Counted from the first letter of the stretch, positions 24,876 to 34,632 are shown. The stretch is DNA of 64,000 bases from Hyphomicrobium sp. (GCF_019744875.1 NZ_JAIETU010000002.1:1178001-1242000); one strand, 5' to 3'. The notes: generated by a model from the letters alone, not told the origin. Program-made: numbers and translations.

Positions 24876-26081
24876 ATGACCAATATGGTGAAGCCGCACC
24901 TTTTCATTCCAGGCCCGACCAACGTTCCCGATGCCGTTCGCATGGCCATGAACATTCCCATGGAAGACATGCGCAGCGCCGACTACCCGAAGCTCACGCT
25001 TCCCGTATTCGAGGACCTGAAGAAGGTCTTCAAGATGAAGGACGGCCGCGTTTTCATTTTCCCGTCGTCGGGCACCGGCGCCTGGGAATCGGCCATCACG
25101 AACACGCTCGCCGTCGGTGACAAGGTTCTGATGAGCCGCTTCGGTCAGTTCTCGCTGCTCTGGGTCGACATGGCCGAGCGTCTCGGCCTCAAGGTGGAGC
25201 TTTGCGACGAAGAGTGGGGCACGGGCGTTCCGCTCGAGAAGTATGCCGACATTCTCGCCAAGGACACCGCACACGAAATCAAGGCCGTGTTCGCCACGCA
25301 CAACGAAACCGCAACGGGCGTCTCGTCCGACATCGCAGGCGTGCGCAAGGCTCTCGATGCCGCCAAGCACCCGGCGCTGCTGTTCGTCGACGGCGTGTCG
25401 TCGGTCGGCTCGCTCGACATGCGCATGGGCGAGTGGGGCGTTGACGCTTGCGTCTCCGGCTCGCAGAAGGGCTTCATGCTGCCGACGGGCCTCGGCATCC
25501 TGGCTGTGTCGCAGAAGGCGCTCGATGCGAACAAGAGCCTCAACGGCCGCATGAACCGCTGCTTCTTCTCGTGGGAAGACATGATCAAGACCAACGATCT
25601 TGGCTACTTCCCCTACACGCCGGCCACGCAGCTTATCCGCGGCCTGCGCGCTTCGCTCGACCTCATCTTCGCTGAAGGCCTCGACAACGTCATCGCGCGC
25701 CACACGCGCCTCGCCAACGGCGTGCGCGCCGCTGTCGACGCCTGGGGCCTCAAGCTCTGCGCCAAGGAGCCCAAGTGGCACTCGGACACGGTGTCGGCCA
25801 TCCTGGTGCCGGAAGGCATCGATGCGGTCAACGTTCTGAAGACGGCCTACTACCGCTACAACACCTCGCTCGGAACCGGCCTCAACAAGGTCGCCGGCAA
25901 GGTGTTCCGCATCGGCCACCTCGGCGCTCTCGACGAGGGCATGATCGGCGGCGTGCTGTTCAACGTCGAAATGGCGCTCAAGGATTGCGGCGTGCCGGTC
26001 AAGTTCGGCTCGGGCACGGGTGCCGCAGCCGAGTACTTCAGCAAGACGGCAACCAAGCCCGCTCTGCAGAGCGCCGCTTGA
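24876..26081 (+). CDS. sga: Serine-glyoxylate aminotransferase
   Basis: 401 residues from the ATG at 24876 (GAGGAGA upstream); the frame runs further 5' but without family similarity. It transfers the amino group of serine to glyoxylate, giving hydroxypyruvate and glycine, the step that regenerates the glycine acceptor in the serine cycle. It is a class V PLP enzyme: HLFIPGPTNVPDAVRMAMN at the start, FIFPSSGTGAWESAITNTL, the VDGVSSVGSLDMRMGEWGVD block, and the PLP lysine in SGSQKGFMLPTGL. It is the first gene of the sga-mcl-mtkA-mtkB-ppc run. Confidence 0.96.
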   Translation: MTNMVKPHLFIPGPTNVPDAVRMAMNIPMEDMRSADYPKLTLPVFEDLKKVFKMKDGRVFIFPSSGTGAWESAITNTLAVGDKVLMSRFGQFSLLWVDMAERLGLKVELCDEEWGTGVPLEKYADILAKDTAHEIKAVFATHNETATGVSSDIAGVRKALDAAKHPALLFVDGVSSVGSLDMRMGEWGVDACVSGSQKGFMLPTGLGILAVSQKALDANKSLNGRMNRCFFSWEDMIKTNDLGYFPYTPATQLIRGLRASLDLIFAEGLDNVIARHTRLANGVRAAVDAWGLKLCAKEPKWHSDTVSAILVPEGIDAVNVLKTAYYRYNTSLGTGLNKVAGKVFRIGHLGALDEGMIGGVLFNVEMALKDCGVPVKFGSGTGAAAEYFSKTATKPALQSAA

Positions 26082-26212
26082 TTTCAGGGCGGCGCTCGGT
26101 TCCGGGCGTCGCCTTTTTTCCACTTTGATCCCTCCGCGTCCCGTCCTATGCCCTCGGCAACGGATTTCGCCGGACGTGTCTTCAAAAACAATCCTGATCG
26201 AGGAAATGCCAG

Positions 26213-27169
26213 ATGAGCTACACTCTTTATCCGCTCCGTAAGCAGCGCCTGCAGCGTTCGTATCTCGCCGTTCCGGGTTCGAACCCGACGATGATCGACC
26301 GCGCCATCAAGAGTGCCGCCGACTACGTGTTCCTCGACTGTGAAGACGCCGTCGCGCCGCCCGAGAAGGAGCAGGCCCGCAAGAACATCATTCAGGCCCT
26401 CAACGATCTCGACTGGAAGGGCGCTGGCAAGAGCGTCTCCGTCCGCATCAACGGCCTCGACACGCACTACTGCTATCGCGACGTCGTCGACATCTGCGAG
26501 CAGGCCGGCGCGAAGCTCGACACGATCCTGATCCCGAAGGTCGGCGTTCCCGCCGACGTCTACGCCATCGAGAGCTTCGTCAGCCAGATCGAAGTCGCCA
26601 AGGGCCTTCCCCACCAGATCGGCACTGAAGCGCTGATCGAGACCCCGCTCGGCATGGCCAACGTCGAAGCCATCGCTTCGGCCAACAGCCGCCTCGAGTC
26701 GATGCACTTCGGCGTTGCCGACTACTCGGCCTTCAACAAGGCCCGCACCGTCGTCATCGGCGGCCTCAACCCCGACTATCCGGGCGACCAGTGGCACTTC
26801 CCGCTGTCGCGCATGACGGTCGCCTGCCGCGCATTCGGCCTGCGTCCGATCGACGGCCCGTTCGGCGGCATCGACGATCCGGAAGGCTACAAGGCCGCTG
26901 CACGCCGCGGCGCCGCGCTCGGCATGGAAGGCAAGTGGGCGATCCATCCTTCGCAGATCGAGCTCGCCAACGAGATCTACTCGCCGACCGCCAAGGAAGT
27001 GGAACGCGCCGAGCGCATTCTCGTGGCGCTCAAGGAAGCTGAAGCCCAGGGTAAGGGCGCTGCCTCGCTCGACGGCAAGATGATCGACGCTGCGTCGGAA
27101 AAGATGGCGAACAACCTGCTCGCCACGGCAGCCGCGATCAAGGCCGGCGAGGCCGCACGCGCAAAATAA
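26213..27169 (+). CDS. mcl: Malyl-CoA lyase (CitE-like)
   Basis: 318 residues, normal length. It cleaves L-malyl-CoA to acetyl-CoA and glyoxylate, closing the serine cycle. The TIM-barrel CitE/HpcH family pattern is clear: QRSYLAVPGSNPTMIDRAIK, the acidic metal site DYVFLDCEDAVAPPEK, VRINGLDTHYCYRDVVDIC, the metal-binding glutamate in LIETPLGMANVEAI, and GKWAIHPSQIELANEIY. The start has GAGGAAA upstream. Malate thiokinase, which makes its substrate, follows 36 bases later. Some homologues also act on beta-methylmalyl-CoA in the ethylmalonyl-CoA pathway. Confidence 0.95.
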   Translation: MSYTLYPLRKQRLQRSYLAVPGSNPTMIDRAIKSAADYVFLDCEDAVAPPEKEQARKNIIQALNDLDWKGAGKSVSVRINGLDTHYCYRDVVDICEQAGAKLDTILIPKVGVPADVYAIESFVSQIEVAKGLPHQIGTEALIETPLGMANVEAIASANSRLESMHFGVADYSAFNKARTVVIGGLNPDYPGDQWHFPLSRMTVACRAFGLRPIDGPFGGIDDPEGYKAAARRGAALGMEGKWAIHPSQIELANEIYSPTAKEVERAERILVALKEAEAQGKGAASLDGKMIDAASEKMANNLLATAAAIKAGEAARAK

Positions 27170-27205
27170 GAAAAATCGAGGAAACACCCCCCAAGGAGGT
27201 CCAGA

Positions 27206-28375
27206 ATGGACATTCACGAGTACCAAGCCAAAGAGCTTCTCGCGAAGTTCGGCGTGCCGGTCCCGCGCGGCGGTCTTGCCTACAGCCCTGAGCAGGCAGT
27301 CTACCGTGCGCACGAGATCGGCGGCACACGCTGTGTCGTCAAGGCACAGATCCACTCGGGCGCCCGCGGCAAGGCTGGCGGCATCAAGGTCTGCAAGTCG
27401 GACGACGAGATCGAGGCGGCAGCCGAAGGGCTGCTCGGCAAGAAGCTCGTCACGATCCAGACCGGCCCCTCCGGCAAGCTCGTCTCGCGCCTCTACGTCG
27501 AGGAAGCGACCGACATCGACAAGGAGATCTATCTCTCCTTCGTCATGGACCGCGCGGCCGAGAAGATCGTCGTCGTGTCGTCGGCTGCCGGCGGCATGGA
27601 CATCGAGGAAATCTCGCATAGCCAGCCCGACACCATCATCAAGGTGGCTGTCGATCCGGCTGTCGGCATGCAGGGCTTCCAGGCTCGTGAAGTCGCGTTC
27701 GGCCTCGGTGTCGAGCCTGAAATCGTGGGCAAGCTCGAGCGCGTGATCCTCGGCTGCTACCGCGCGTTCCGCGATCTCGACGCATCGATGCTCGAAATCA
27801 ACCCGCTCGTGATCACCAAGCAGAAGCAGGTCGTGGCGCTCGACGCCAAGATGAGCTTCGACGAAAACGCTCTGTTCCGCCGTCCGCAGATCGCTGAACT
27901 GCGCGACAAGAGCCAGGAAGACAGCCGCGAGACCTACGCCAACGATCGCGGCCTCTCCTACGTCGGCCTCGATGGCGACATCGGCTGCATCGTGAACGGC
28001 GCCGGCCTCGCCATGGCCACGCTCGACATGATCAAGCTGGCCGGCGGCGAGCCTGCGAACTTCCTCGACATCGGCGGCGGCGCTTCGCCCGAACGCGTGA
28101 CGAAGTCGTTCAAGGCCGTGCTGCGCGACAAGAACGTGAAGGCCATCCTCGTCAACGTGTTCGCAGGCATCAATCGCTGCGACTGGGTTGCGAAGGGCGT
28201 GGTGGACGCGATCAAGGAACTTGAAATCAAAGTTCCGATCGTCGTGCGCCTGGCCGGCACCAACGTCGAGGAAGGCCGCAAGATCATCGATCAAAGCGGT
28301 CTCACCATGATCAGCGCCGAGACGCTGGCTGACGCTGCGAACAAGGCCGTCGCGGCCGCCAAGAACGCCGCGTAA
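27206..28375 (+). CDS. mtkA: Malate-CoA ligase (malate thiokinase), beta subunit
   Basis: 389 residues. With MtkB it makes malyl-CoA from malate, CoA and ATP. It has the ATP-grasp fold of succinyl-CoA synthetase beta: [60 protein letters not shown] and [20 protein letters not shown] precedes the ATG. Assignment to malate rather than succinate rests on the flanking mcl, sga and ppc genes; sequence alone would allow a SucC. mtkB follows 12 bases later. Confidence 0.93.
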   Translation: MDIHEYQAKELLAKFGVPVPRGGLAYSPEQAVYRAHEIGGTRCVVKAQIHSGARGKAGGIKVCKSDDEIEAAAEGLLGKKLVTIQTGPSGKLVSRLYVEEATDIDKEIYLSFVMDRAAEKIVVVSSAAGGMDIEEISHSQPDTIIKVAVDPAVGMQGFQAREVAFGLGVEPEIVGKLERVILGCYRAFRDLDASMLEINPLVITKQKQVVALDAKMSFDENALFRRPQIAELRDKSQEDSRETYANDRGLSYVGLDGDIGCIVNGAGLAMATLDMIKLAGGEPANFLDIGGGASPERVTKSFKAVLRDKNVKAILVNVFAGINRCDWVAKGVVDAIKELEIKVPIVVRLAGTNVEEGRKIIDQSGLTMISAETLADAANKAVAAAKNAA

Positions 28376-28387
28376 GGAGGAGCGAAC

Positions 28388-29284
28388 ATGGCCATCTTCA
28401 TCAACGAAAATACGCCGATCCTCGTGCAGGGCTTCACCGGCCGCATCGGCACGTTCCACGCGCAGGAAATGATCGACTACGGCACCAACGTGGTCGGCGG
28501 CGTCACGCCCGGCAAGGGCGGCACCTCGCATCTCGGCCGTCCGGTGTTCAACACCATGAAGGGCGCGGTCGACGAGACCAAGGCTGAAGCTTCGATCGTG
28601 TTCGTTCCGCCGCCGTTCGCGGCGGATGCGATCATGGAAGCGGCAGACGCGGGCATCAAGTACTGCGTCTGCATCACGGACGGCATCCCGACGCAGGACA
28701 TGATCCGCGTGAAGCGCTACATGCGGCGCTACAAGAAAGAGAACCGCATGGTTCTCACGGGTCCGAACTGCGCTGGCACCATCTCGCCCGGCAAGGCAAT
28801 GCTCGGCATCATGCCGGGACACATCTACATGCCGGGCCGCGTCGGCATCGTCGGCCGCTCGGGCACGCTCGGCTATGAGGCTGCTTCGCAGCTCATGGCG
28901 CTCGGCATCGGCGTCTCGACCTCGGTCGGCATCGGCGGCGACCCGATCAACGGCTCCTCGTTCAAGGACGTGCTCGAACACTTCGCGCAGGATCCGGACA
29001 CGGACGCCGTGATGATGATCGGTGAAATCGGCGGCCCGCAGGAAGCGGAAGCCGGCGAATACATCCGCGACCACTTCAAGAAGCCGGTCGTTGCCTACAT
29101 CGCAGGCCTTTCGGCACCGAAGGGCCGCCGCATGGGTCATGCCGGCGCGATCGTTTCCGCATTCGGCGAAGCCGCGGCGGAGAAGGTCGAAATCCTGGCC
29201 AACTGCGGCGTTGCGATTGCACCGACACCGTCCGAAATGGGCGCCACGGTTCAGCGCGTGCTTGCTGGACGCAAGGCGGCCTGA
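28388..29284 (+). CDS. mtkB: Malate-CoA ligase (malate thiokinase), alpha subunit
   Basis: 298 residues with the SucD-type layout. The N-terminal CoA-binding Rossmann domain reads TPILVQGFTGRIGTFHAQEM and GGVTPGKGGTSHLGRPVFNT. A LTGPNCAGTISPGKAMLGIM block follows, then the phosphohistidine region RMGHAGAIVSAFGEAAAEK (His near residue 251). A strong AAGGAGGAG ribosome site lies before the ATG. It forms the heteromer with MtkA; the product feeds malyl-CoA lyase. Confidence 0.93.
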   Translation: MAIFINENTPILVQGFTGRIGTFHAQEMIDYGTNVVGGVTPGKGGTSHLGRPVFNTMKGAVDETKAEASIVFVPPPFAADAIMEAADAGIKYCVCITDGIPTQDMIRVKRYMRRYKKENRMVLTGPNCAGTISPGKAMLGIMPGHIYMPGRVGIVGRSGTLGYEAASQLMALGIGVSTSVGIGGDPINGSSFKDVLEHFAQDPDTDAVMMIGEIGGPQEAEAGEYIRDHFKKPVVAYIAGLSAPKGRRMGHAGAIVSAFGEAAAEKVEILANCGVAIAPTPSEMGATVQRVLAGRKAA

Positions 29285-29396
29285 TCGCCCGGCGGACGCG
29301 CCGACTTTCCGGCAACCGAGTTCCCATTCGGCCCGGCGCGCGTCCTCTCTCAGGTCCGAGCTGTCTCTGCTCCCGATGGCAGAGGCGGCTCGACGA

Positions 29397-29420
29397 CCCG
29401 GCGGTCTCAGGGCCGCCGGG
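29397..29420 (+). terminator. Hairpin between mtkB and ppc
   Basis: Perfect 8-bp arms (CCCGGCGG / CCGCCGGG) with an 8-base loop followed by CCCTTCTCTGCCTTTT. It could act as a partial terminator or mRNA-stabilising element that lowers ppc expression relative to mtkAB. Confidence 0.35.
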
Positions 29421-29487
29421 CCCTTCTCTGCCTTTTGGGACTCTCGTTGCGCGAGCCCCGCATCAACCGGGGCGTTGAGGAGATCAG

Positions 29488-32343
29488 ATGTCGTCCAAGA
29501 ACCAGACCTCCGGCGGAAGCAAGCTCGACGAAATGTCGCTGCGCGCCGAACTGAAAGGGCTTCGGGCCCAGATCCCCGACCAGCCGACGCTCAATCCGAT
29601 TGTCTCCGTCGCGTTCAACCTTTCGCGACGTCTCGAGAACGGTGAGATCAGCATCGACGACATCTCGGAGCTGTCGACGCGCCTGATGGACAGCGCCTGC
29701 GTGCATCGCGCCGTGCTGCTCAAGGACCAGATCGGCGTCGACAACGAAGCGGCGACGCGCAAGGAATTCTCCGACTTCATCAAAACGTACTGCGCCGGCA
29801 AGGACGACCGGGCCTTCGACGCCTTCAAGTCGCGGTTCTCGCGTGCGCGCAATGGCATCGTTTTCACCGCTCATCCCACGTTCGGCATTTCGGAAGCGCT
29901 CTCCAACCGCATGGCTGAAATCGCCGTGTCCGGCAGCGCCGAAGGCCAGACGATCGGGCTTCCGCACCGGCCCGACGCGCCGCTGACGCTCGAGTACGAG
30001 CACGCGCGCGCCCAGTCCGCGGTCCGCAACCTGCGCGATGCCTACTGCGATATTCTCAGCGATTTTTTCCACACGGCGCACGAGACATTCGGCGACAAGG
30101 CGCTGTACTCTAATCCCCAGCTCGCGACGTTCGCCTCGTGGGTCGGCTACGACCTCGACGGGCGCACGGACATCAAGTGGACGTTCTCGTTCCTCCTGCG
30201 CCTTCGGGAAAAGATCGCGGCCCTTTCCGACATCCGCGAGCGCGTGCAGGCGTTGCGCCCGCAGCTCGGCGAAGAAGCGGAGATGGTCCGGCTCGTGCGC
30301 CAGATCACCGGCAAGCTCGACCTCGCTGTCGCGGCCTCCGAAAGCCATCTCAAGGCGCTGGAAGCTGTCGGCAAGAACGGCTTCACGCTTGCGCACGCGG
30401 CGAACGTCATCACGCAGGGCGACGGTCATAACCTGACCAGCACCGAGCCGCTTCTGGCGCTGCTCGAGCAGATCACGCAGGCGACCAGCTCGCTCGAGAG
30501 CAAGGTTGCCGTGGCCTCCATCGCCGGCCTGCTGCGCGCCACCGGGCTCGGCATGAGCCACATCCACGTGCGCGTCAACGCCGTGCAGATCAACAACGCG
30601 TTCCGCGCTTTCGTGCACGAGAGCTGGACGCGTGACCTGACCGAGCGGCAAGCGCTCGCGCGCATCGTCGAAATGATCCGCACGGTGAAGCCGGAGAAGG
30701 TCAACTTCGAAACGCTCGACCTCGAGAACGCGACCGCTATCCGCCAGTTCGCGCTCGTGTCGCAGATCTCGAAGCACATCGATAGCGAAACGCCGATCCG
30801 CTACCTCATCGCGGAATGCGAGACGCCGGGCACGATCCTGATCGCGCTCTACTTCGCCAAGCTGTTCGGCGTTTCCGAGATCGTCGACATCTCGCCGCTG
30901 TTCGAAACGCCGGCCGCGCTCGAAACCGGCCAGCGCCTCGTCGAGCGGCTGCTCGCCGAAGAAGCTTACCGCGACTACGTGACCAAGCGCGGGCGCCTCG
31001 CGGTGCAGACGGGCTACTCCGACGCTGGCCGCTTTATCGGCCAGATCGCGGCGGGCCTCGCGCACGAGCGCCTGCATCACGGCCTTGCCGAGGTTGTCCG
31101 CAAGTCCGGCATCAAGAACGTCGAGACGCTGATCTTCTCGACGCACGGCGAGAGCATGGGACGCGGTGCGCACCCCGGCACGCTGCGGCGGCGCCTGCGC
31201 TACGTGTTCCCGGGCGAGTCGCGCTGGCGCTTCTTCCGCGACGGACTGCCGGTGAAGCACGAGACGAGCTTCCAGGGCGGCGACGGCTATCTCTACTTCG
31301 CCAACCGCGCATTTGCACAACGCGCGCTCGCAACCATCATCATGAGCGGCAAGGATCCGGGCTCGGGAGAGGATCCGTTCTATACGGACACCAACCTCGC
31401 GCTCGACTTCCAGATCCGCCTGCGCGACTACCAGCAGGAGCTGTTCGCCCACCCCGGCTATCGCGCTCTGCTCGGTGCGTTCGGCGCCAACCTGCTGTTC
31501 AAGACCGGCTCCCGGCCCGTCAAGCGGCAGGGCGATCACCATTCCGATCGCGGCGATCCGGCTCGCATGCGCGCCATTCCGAACAACGCCATCCTGCAGC
31601 AGTTCGGCTATGTGGCGAACGTGGTGGCCGGCCTCGGCTCGGCCGTCGGCAGCGAGCGTGAGCGGTTCGTCGAAATGGCGAAGAAGTCGTCGCGACTCCG
31701 GCCGCTGATCGAGATGATCGCGCGCGGCAAGCGGCTTTCGAGCCTCAACGCTGTGGGCGTCAACGCGATCGTGTTCGATGCGGGCTTCTGGGCGCAGCGT
31801 GCTTCGTGGGCGCGCGAGGCGCATCTCGACGGCGCGTTCAAGTTCCTGGCCGAGCGCCTGCTCGACGACGACCGCGCGCAGAAGATCAACGGGCTTGCGC
31901 ACTACCTGCGGCTCGACGCCATCGAGCTGCACGGCATCCTCGAAGAAATTGGTGTCGAGGGCGGCAAGATTCCGGACGATCACCGCATGGAGCTCGATCT
32001 CCTGCAGGCGATCCGCGCGGCGCTGATCATGCGCATCTTCATCCTCACGGCGCAGCTTCCCCGCTTCACGCCGACGAACGAGGTGACGCATGAGGAGATC
32101 ATCGGCAAGGCGCTTTCGCTCGAGATCCCCGAAGTGGTCAGCGTGGTGCGGCAGGCGTTCCCGCGCCGTGTCGACGATCCGCACGACGACGGCCAGTTCA
32201 CCGAGAAGGCCAGCTACCTGCCCAAGGGCATCGACGACTACGGCCGCATCGAAACGGAAATCCTGGAGCCGATGGAGCGCGCCTACGAGCTCGTGCGCGA
32301 AATCGGAACGGGTATCTCGCACCACTGGGGCGCCTTCGGTTGA
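29488..32343 (+). CDS. ppc: Phosphoenolpyruvate carboxylase, divergent serine-cycle type
   Basis: 951 residues. It carboxylates PEP to oxaloacetate, the CO2-fixing step of the serine cycle. Conserved family features are FTAHPTFG (about residue 128, the catalytic histidine), FASWVGYDLDGRTDIKW (matching SWxGGDRDGNP), HIHVRVNAVQINNAF, and NAILQQFGYVANVVAG. Several hallmark motifs differ from E. coli: TGYSDAGRFIG replaces GYSDSxKDAG, and STHGESMGRGAHPG replaces FHGRGGSxGRGGAP. It is the last gene of the cluster, with a strong terminator behind it. The start ATG has GAGGAG upstream. Confidence 0.93.
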   Translation: MSSKNQTSGGSKLDEMSLRAELKGLRAQIPDQPTLNPIVSVAFNLSRRLENGEISIDDISELSTRLMDSACVHRAVLLKDQIGVDNEAATRKEFSDFIKTYCAGKDDRAFDAFKSRFSRARNGIVFTAHPTFGISEALSNRMAEIAVSGSAEGQTIGLPHRPDAPLTLEYEHARAQSAVRNLRDAYCDILSDFFHTAHETFGDKALYSNPQLATFASWVGYDLDGRTDIKWTFSFLLRLREKIAALSDIRERVQALRPQLGEEAEMVRLVRQITGKLDLAVAASESHLKALEAVGKNGFTLAHAANVITQGDGHNLTSTEPLLALLEQITQATSSLESKVAVASIAGLLRATGLGMSHIHVRVNAVQINNAFRAFVHESWTRDLTERQALARIVEMIRTVKPEKVNFETLDLENATAIRQFALVSQISKHIDSETPIRYLIAECETPGTILIALYFAKLFGVSEIVDISPLFETPAALETGQRLVERLLAEEAYRDYVTKRGRLAVQTGYSDAGRFIGQIAAGLAHERLHHGLAEVVRKSGIKNVETLIFSTHGESMGRGAHPGTLRRRLRYVFPGESRWRFFRDGLPVKHETSFQGGDGYLYFANRAFAQRALATIIMSGKDPGSGEDPFYTDTNLALDFQIRLRDYQQELFAHPGYRALLGAFGANLLFKTGSRPVKRQGDHHSDRGDPARMRAIPNNAILQQFGYVANVVAGLGSAVGSERERFVEMAKKSSRLRPLIEMIARGKRLSSLNAVGVNAIVFDAGFWAQRASWAREAHLDGAFKFLAERLLDDDRAQKINGLAHYLRLDAIELHGILEEIGVEGGKIPDDHRMELDLLQAIRAALIMRIFILTAQLPRFTPTNEVTHEEIIGKALSLEIPEVVSVVRQAFPRRVDDPHDDGQFTEKASYLPKGIDDYGRIETEILEPMERAYELVREIGTGISHHWGAFG

Positions 32344-32476
32344 TTTTTCGCTCACGCGCTTGTCCTTGCGAAGCCACGCTTCGCGTGGACGGCGCTCCGC
32401 GGGGGCGGCGCTCCCGCCGGGTCGCCTTGCTCCCGGCCCTTCGGGCTAAGTGAAGCTTGGCTTCGCGCTAATTCTT

Positions 32477-32508
32477 CCCCCCTCTCCACACGGAGAGGGG
32501 GGATTTTT
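32477..32508 (+). terminator. Strong intrinsic terminator after ppc
   Basis: Eleven-bp GC-rich stem (CCCCCCTCTCC / GGAGAGGGGGG, 4-base loop) followed by ATTTTTG. It ends the serine-cycle cluster and lies just beyond the 3' end of the minus-strand dctM. Confidence 0.88.
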
Positions 32509-32515
32509 GTTTGGG

Positions 32516-33841
32516 TCAGAGCATGCCGAGCCAGCGCGGCAGGGCCAGGGACAAGTCCGGCCAGAACGTGACGACCATCAGGAACGCCACCATCGTACAG
32601 AGCCACGGCACGACTGCGTGAGACATGGTCATCAGGCCGAGCCGTGAGATGCCACTCGCGACATAGAGATTGAGCCCCACGGGCGGCGTGATCATGCCGA
32701 TCTCCATGTTGACCACCATGATGATGCCGAAGTGAACGGGGTCGATGCCGAGTCTCGCGGCCACCGGGAACAGGATCGGCGCGAGGATCAGCGTCACCGA
32801 CGCCGGCTCCATGATGCAGCCCGCCGCGAGCAGGATGACGTTCACCACCAGCAGGAACGTTATGGGGCCGAAGCCCTGATGAATGAGCCAGTCCGCCATG
32901 GCCTGCGGGATCTGCTCGTGGGTGAGCAGGAACGTGAACAGCACGGCGTTGGTGATGATGTAGAGCAGCATGGCGCTCATGCTGGCCGATTGCAGCAGCA
33001 CGCGCGGCACCGCGCTGAGCGGCAGATCGCGATAGATGAAGACCGCGACCACAAACGCATAGACGGCACTCACCGCGGCCGCCTCCGTGGGCGTGAACAC
33101 GCCGCCGTAGATGCCGCCCATGACGATCACGATCAGCGCCAGGCCCCAGAAGCAATCGACGAACGCCGCGAGGCGCTCGCTCCACGGCTGGCGCGCCGTG
33201 GCGGGATAGCCGCGCCGCCACGCCAGCCACACGGTCGTGAGCGCGAGCAACGCGGCGAGCACGAGGCCCGGCACGACCCCGGCCATGAAGAGGTCGTCCA
33301 CGGAGGCCGCGTGGATGCGTTTTCCGTCGGCTCCGACCACCGCCATGCCGGACGTCGCGACGCTGTAGAGCACCATGACGATCGATGGGGGAATGAGAAT
33401 GCCGAGCGCGCCGGACGAGGCGACGACGCCCGCGCTGAAGCTCTTCGGGTAGCCGCGCGCGACCATGGCCGGGATCATGATCGAGCCGATGGCGACGACG
33501 GTTGCCGGTGACGATCCGGACAGGGCCGCAAAAATGGCGCACGCCACGACGGCGGCGAGGCCAAGCCCGCCCGGCCAATGGCCCACCATGGACGTTGCGA
33601 AACGGATCATGCGGCGGGCGACGCCGCCGTGCGTCATGAAGTTGCCGGCAACGATGAAAAACGGCACGCACATCAATTCGAAGTGCTCGATGCCGGTGAA
33701 CAGCTTGAGGGCAACAGCGCTGAGGGGCGCGTCCGTCAGCGTGAACAGCACCGTGAGAACGGTGAGGCCGAGCGCGATGGAGACCGGCATGCCGACCAGC
33801 AGGAGCCCGACGAGAACCAGAAAGATGAAGGCGGTCGTCAC
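32516..33841 (-). CDS. dctM: TRAP transporter large permease
   Basis: 441 residues; the start is a GTG at 33841 that overlaps the dctQ stop by four bases (GTGA). It is the 12-helix channel subunit that couples dicarboxylate-type uptake to an ion gradient. Family signatures include IEHFELMCVPFFIVAGNFMT, FAALSGSSPATVVAIGSIMI, SSGALGILIPPSIVMVLYSV and MEIGMITPPVGLNLYVASGI. A longer upstream frame (to 34333) does not resemble the family and overlaps dctQ, so it is rejected. A terminator lies at its 3' end. Confidence 0.94.
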   Translation of the reverse strand: MTTAFIFLVLVGLLLVGMPVSIALGLTVLTVLFTLTDAPLSAVALKLFTGIEHFELMCVPFFIVAGNFMTHGGVARRMIRFATSMVGHWPGGLGLAAVVACAIFAALSGSSPATVVAIGSIMIPAMVARGYPKSFSAGVVASSGALGILIPPSIVMVLYSVATSGMAVVGADGKRIHAASVDDLFMAGVVPGLVLAALLALTTVWLAWRRGYPATARQPWSERLAAFVDCFWGLALIVIVMGGIYGGVFTPTEAAAVSAVYAFVVAVFIYRDLPLSAVPRVLLQSASMSAMLLYIITNAVLFTFLLTHEQIPQAMADWLIHQGFGPITFLLVVNVILLAAGCIMEPASVTLILAPILFPVAARLGIDPVHFGIIMVVNMEIGMITPPVGLNLYVASGISRLGLMTMSHAVVPWLCTMVAFLMVVTFWPDLSLALPRWLGML

Positions 33842-34482
33842 CGGGGCACCTCGGCGCCAGTGTCGGAGCCCACGCCTTCGACGGCGCCGGGGTCGTGGTG
33901 GGGACGTTCTCCCGTGCGCCAGAAGTGCCAGGCCACCTGGAGGAAGCGGAAGCACATCAGATAGGAGCCAAGCGGCACGGCGAGATAGACGATCCACATC
34001 GGCAGCTCGAGCACGGCCGACGTCTGGCCCGTGTCGTAGATGTGCCAGACGAGGCTGGCCCCCAGCGTGCCGATGACGGCGGTGAAGAACGCGCCTGACA
34101 GCAACCCGGCAATGATGAGAACGCGTTGCGCGTTGCCGGTCAGGCGCTCGACGAGGATGTCGACACCGACGTGGATGCCCGTGCGCACGCCGTAGGCGGC
34201 GCCAAACTTGGCCATCCACACGACCATGAAGATGCACAGCTCCTGAGCCCACGTCAGGCGGACATAGGCGACGGCGAAGAACAGGTTCTTGCTGACGGCG
34301 CTCAGGCCTTCCAGTCCCTCCGCACGGGACCATCGGTAGAGGGAGGCGATCCCCGAGAGGCCATAGCGCTGCGCCACGGCGACGAAGATCAGAAGCGTCG
34401 CCGCGCCGAGCAGCGTCGCGATGACGATCTCCTCCAGGCGATCCAGCGCGCGCAGGGCGCGGCTCGTGCTGTCGGCGGCCAT
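33838..34482 (-). CDS. dctQ: TRAP transporter small permease
   Basis: 214 residues with four hydrophobic helices (EIVIATLLGAATLLIFVAVA, LTWAQELCIFMVVWMAKFGA, VLIIAGLLSGAFFTAVIGTL, MWIVYLAVPLGSYLMCFRFL). The WAQELCIFMVVWMAKFGAAY stretch and GIHVGVDILVERL fit the DctQ pattern. An insertion of about 35 residues between helix 1 and helix 2 makes it longer than average. GGGAGG precedes the ATG. Translationally coupled to dctM; the matching dctP lies 530 bases upstream on the same strand. Confidence 0.88.
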   Translation of the reverse strand: MAADSTSRALRALDRLEEIVIATLLGAATLLIFVAVAQRYGLSGIASLYRWSRAEGLEGLSAVSKNLFFAVAYVRLTWAQELCIFMVVWMAKFGAAYGVRTGIHVGVDILVERLTGNAQRVLIIAGLLSGAFFTAVIGTLGASLVWHIYDTGQTSAVLELPMWIVYLAVPLGSYLMCFRFLQVAWHFWRTGERPHHDPGAVEGVGSDTGAEVPR

Positions 34483-34632
34483 CGCTCCCTCCCAGTCGCG
34501 GACGCGCGGTTCAGTCTCGTCCTGCCGCTATCGCACGGGAACGGAGCGCCGTCACGATCCACTTGCCACGCTGGCCATTTTGCCGTGACGGACCTAGTTT
34601 GTATCTGACCACACCCGCAGAAGGACTGAAGA

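Noticed and set aside
26084-29140. Very long open frame on the minus strand, opposite mcl, mtkA and mtkB
   Set aside because: It is a mirror of strongly GC-biased codons in well-identified plus-strand genes; its translation is His/Asp/Arg-rich and resembles no family.
29407-32355. Long minus-strand open frame opposite ppc
   Set aside because: Same artefact; ppc on the plus strand is unambiguous.
32360-32460. Palindromic GC-rich stretch between ppc and the terminator, looking like a dispersed repeat unit
   Set aside because: I find only one copy in this window, so I cannot support a repeat family from this sequence alone.
33842-34333. 5' extension of dctM to 34333
   Set aside because: It would overlap nearly all of dctQ and lacks TRAP similarity; the GTG at 33841 gives the standard length and GTGA coupling.
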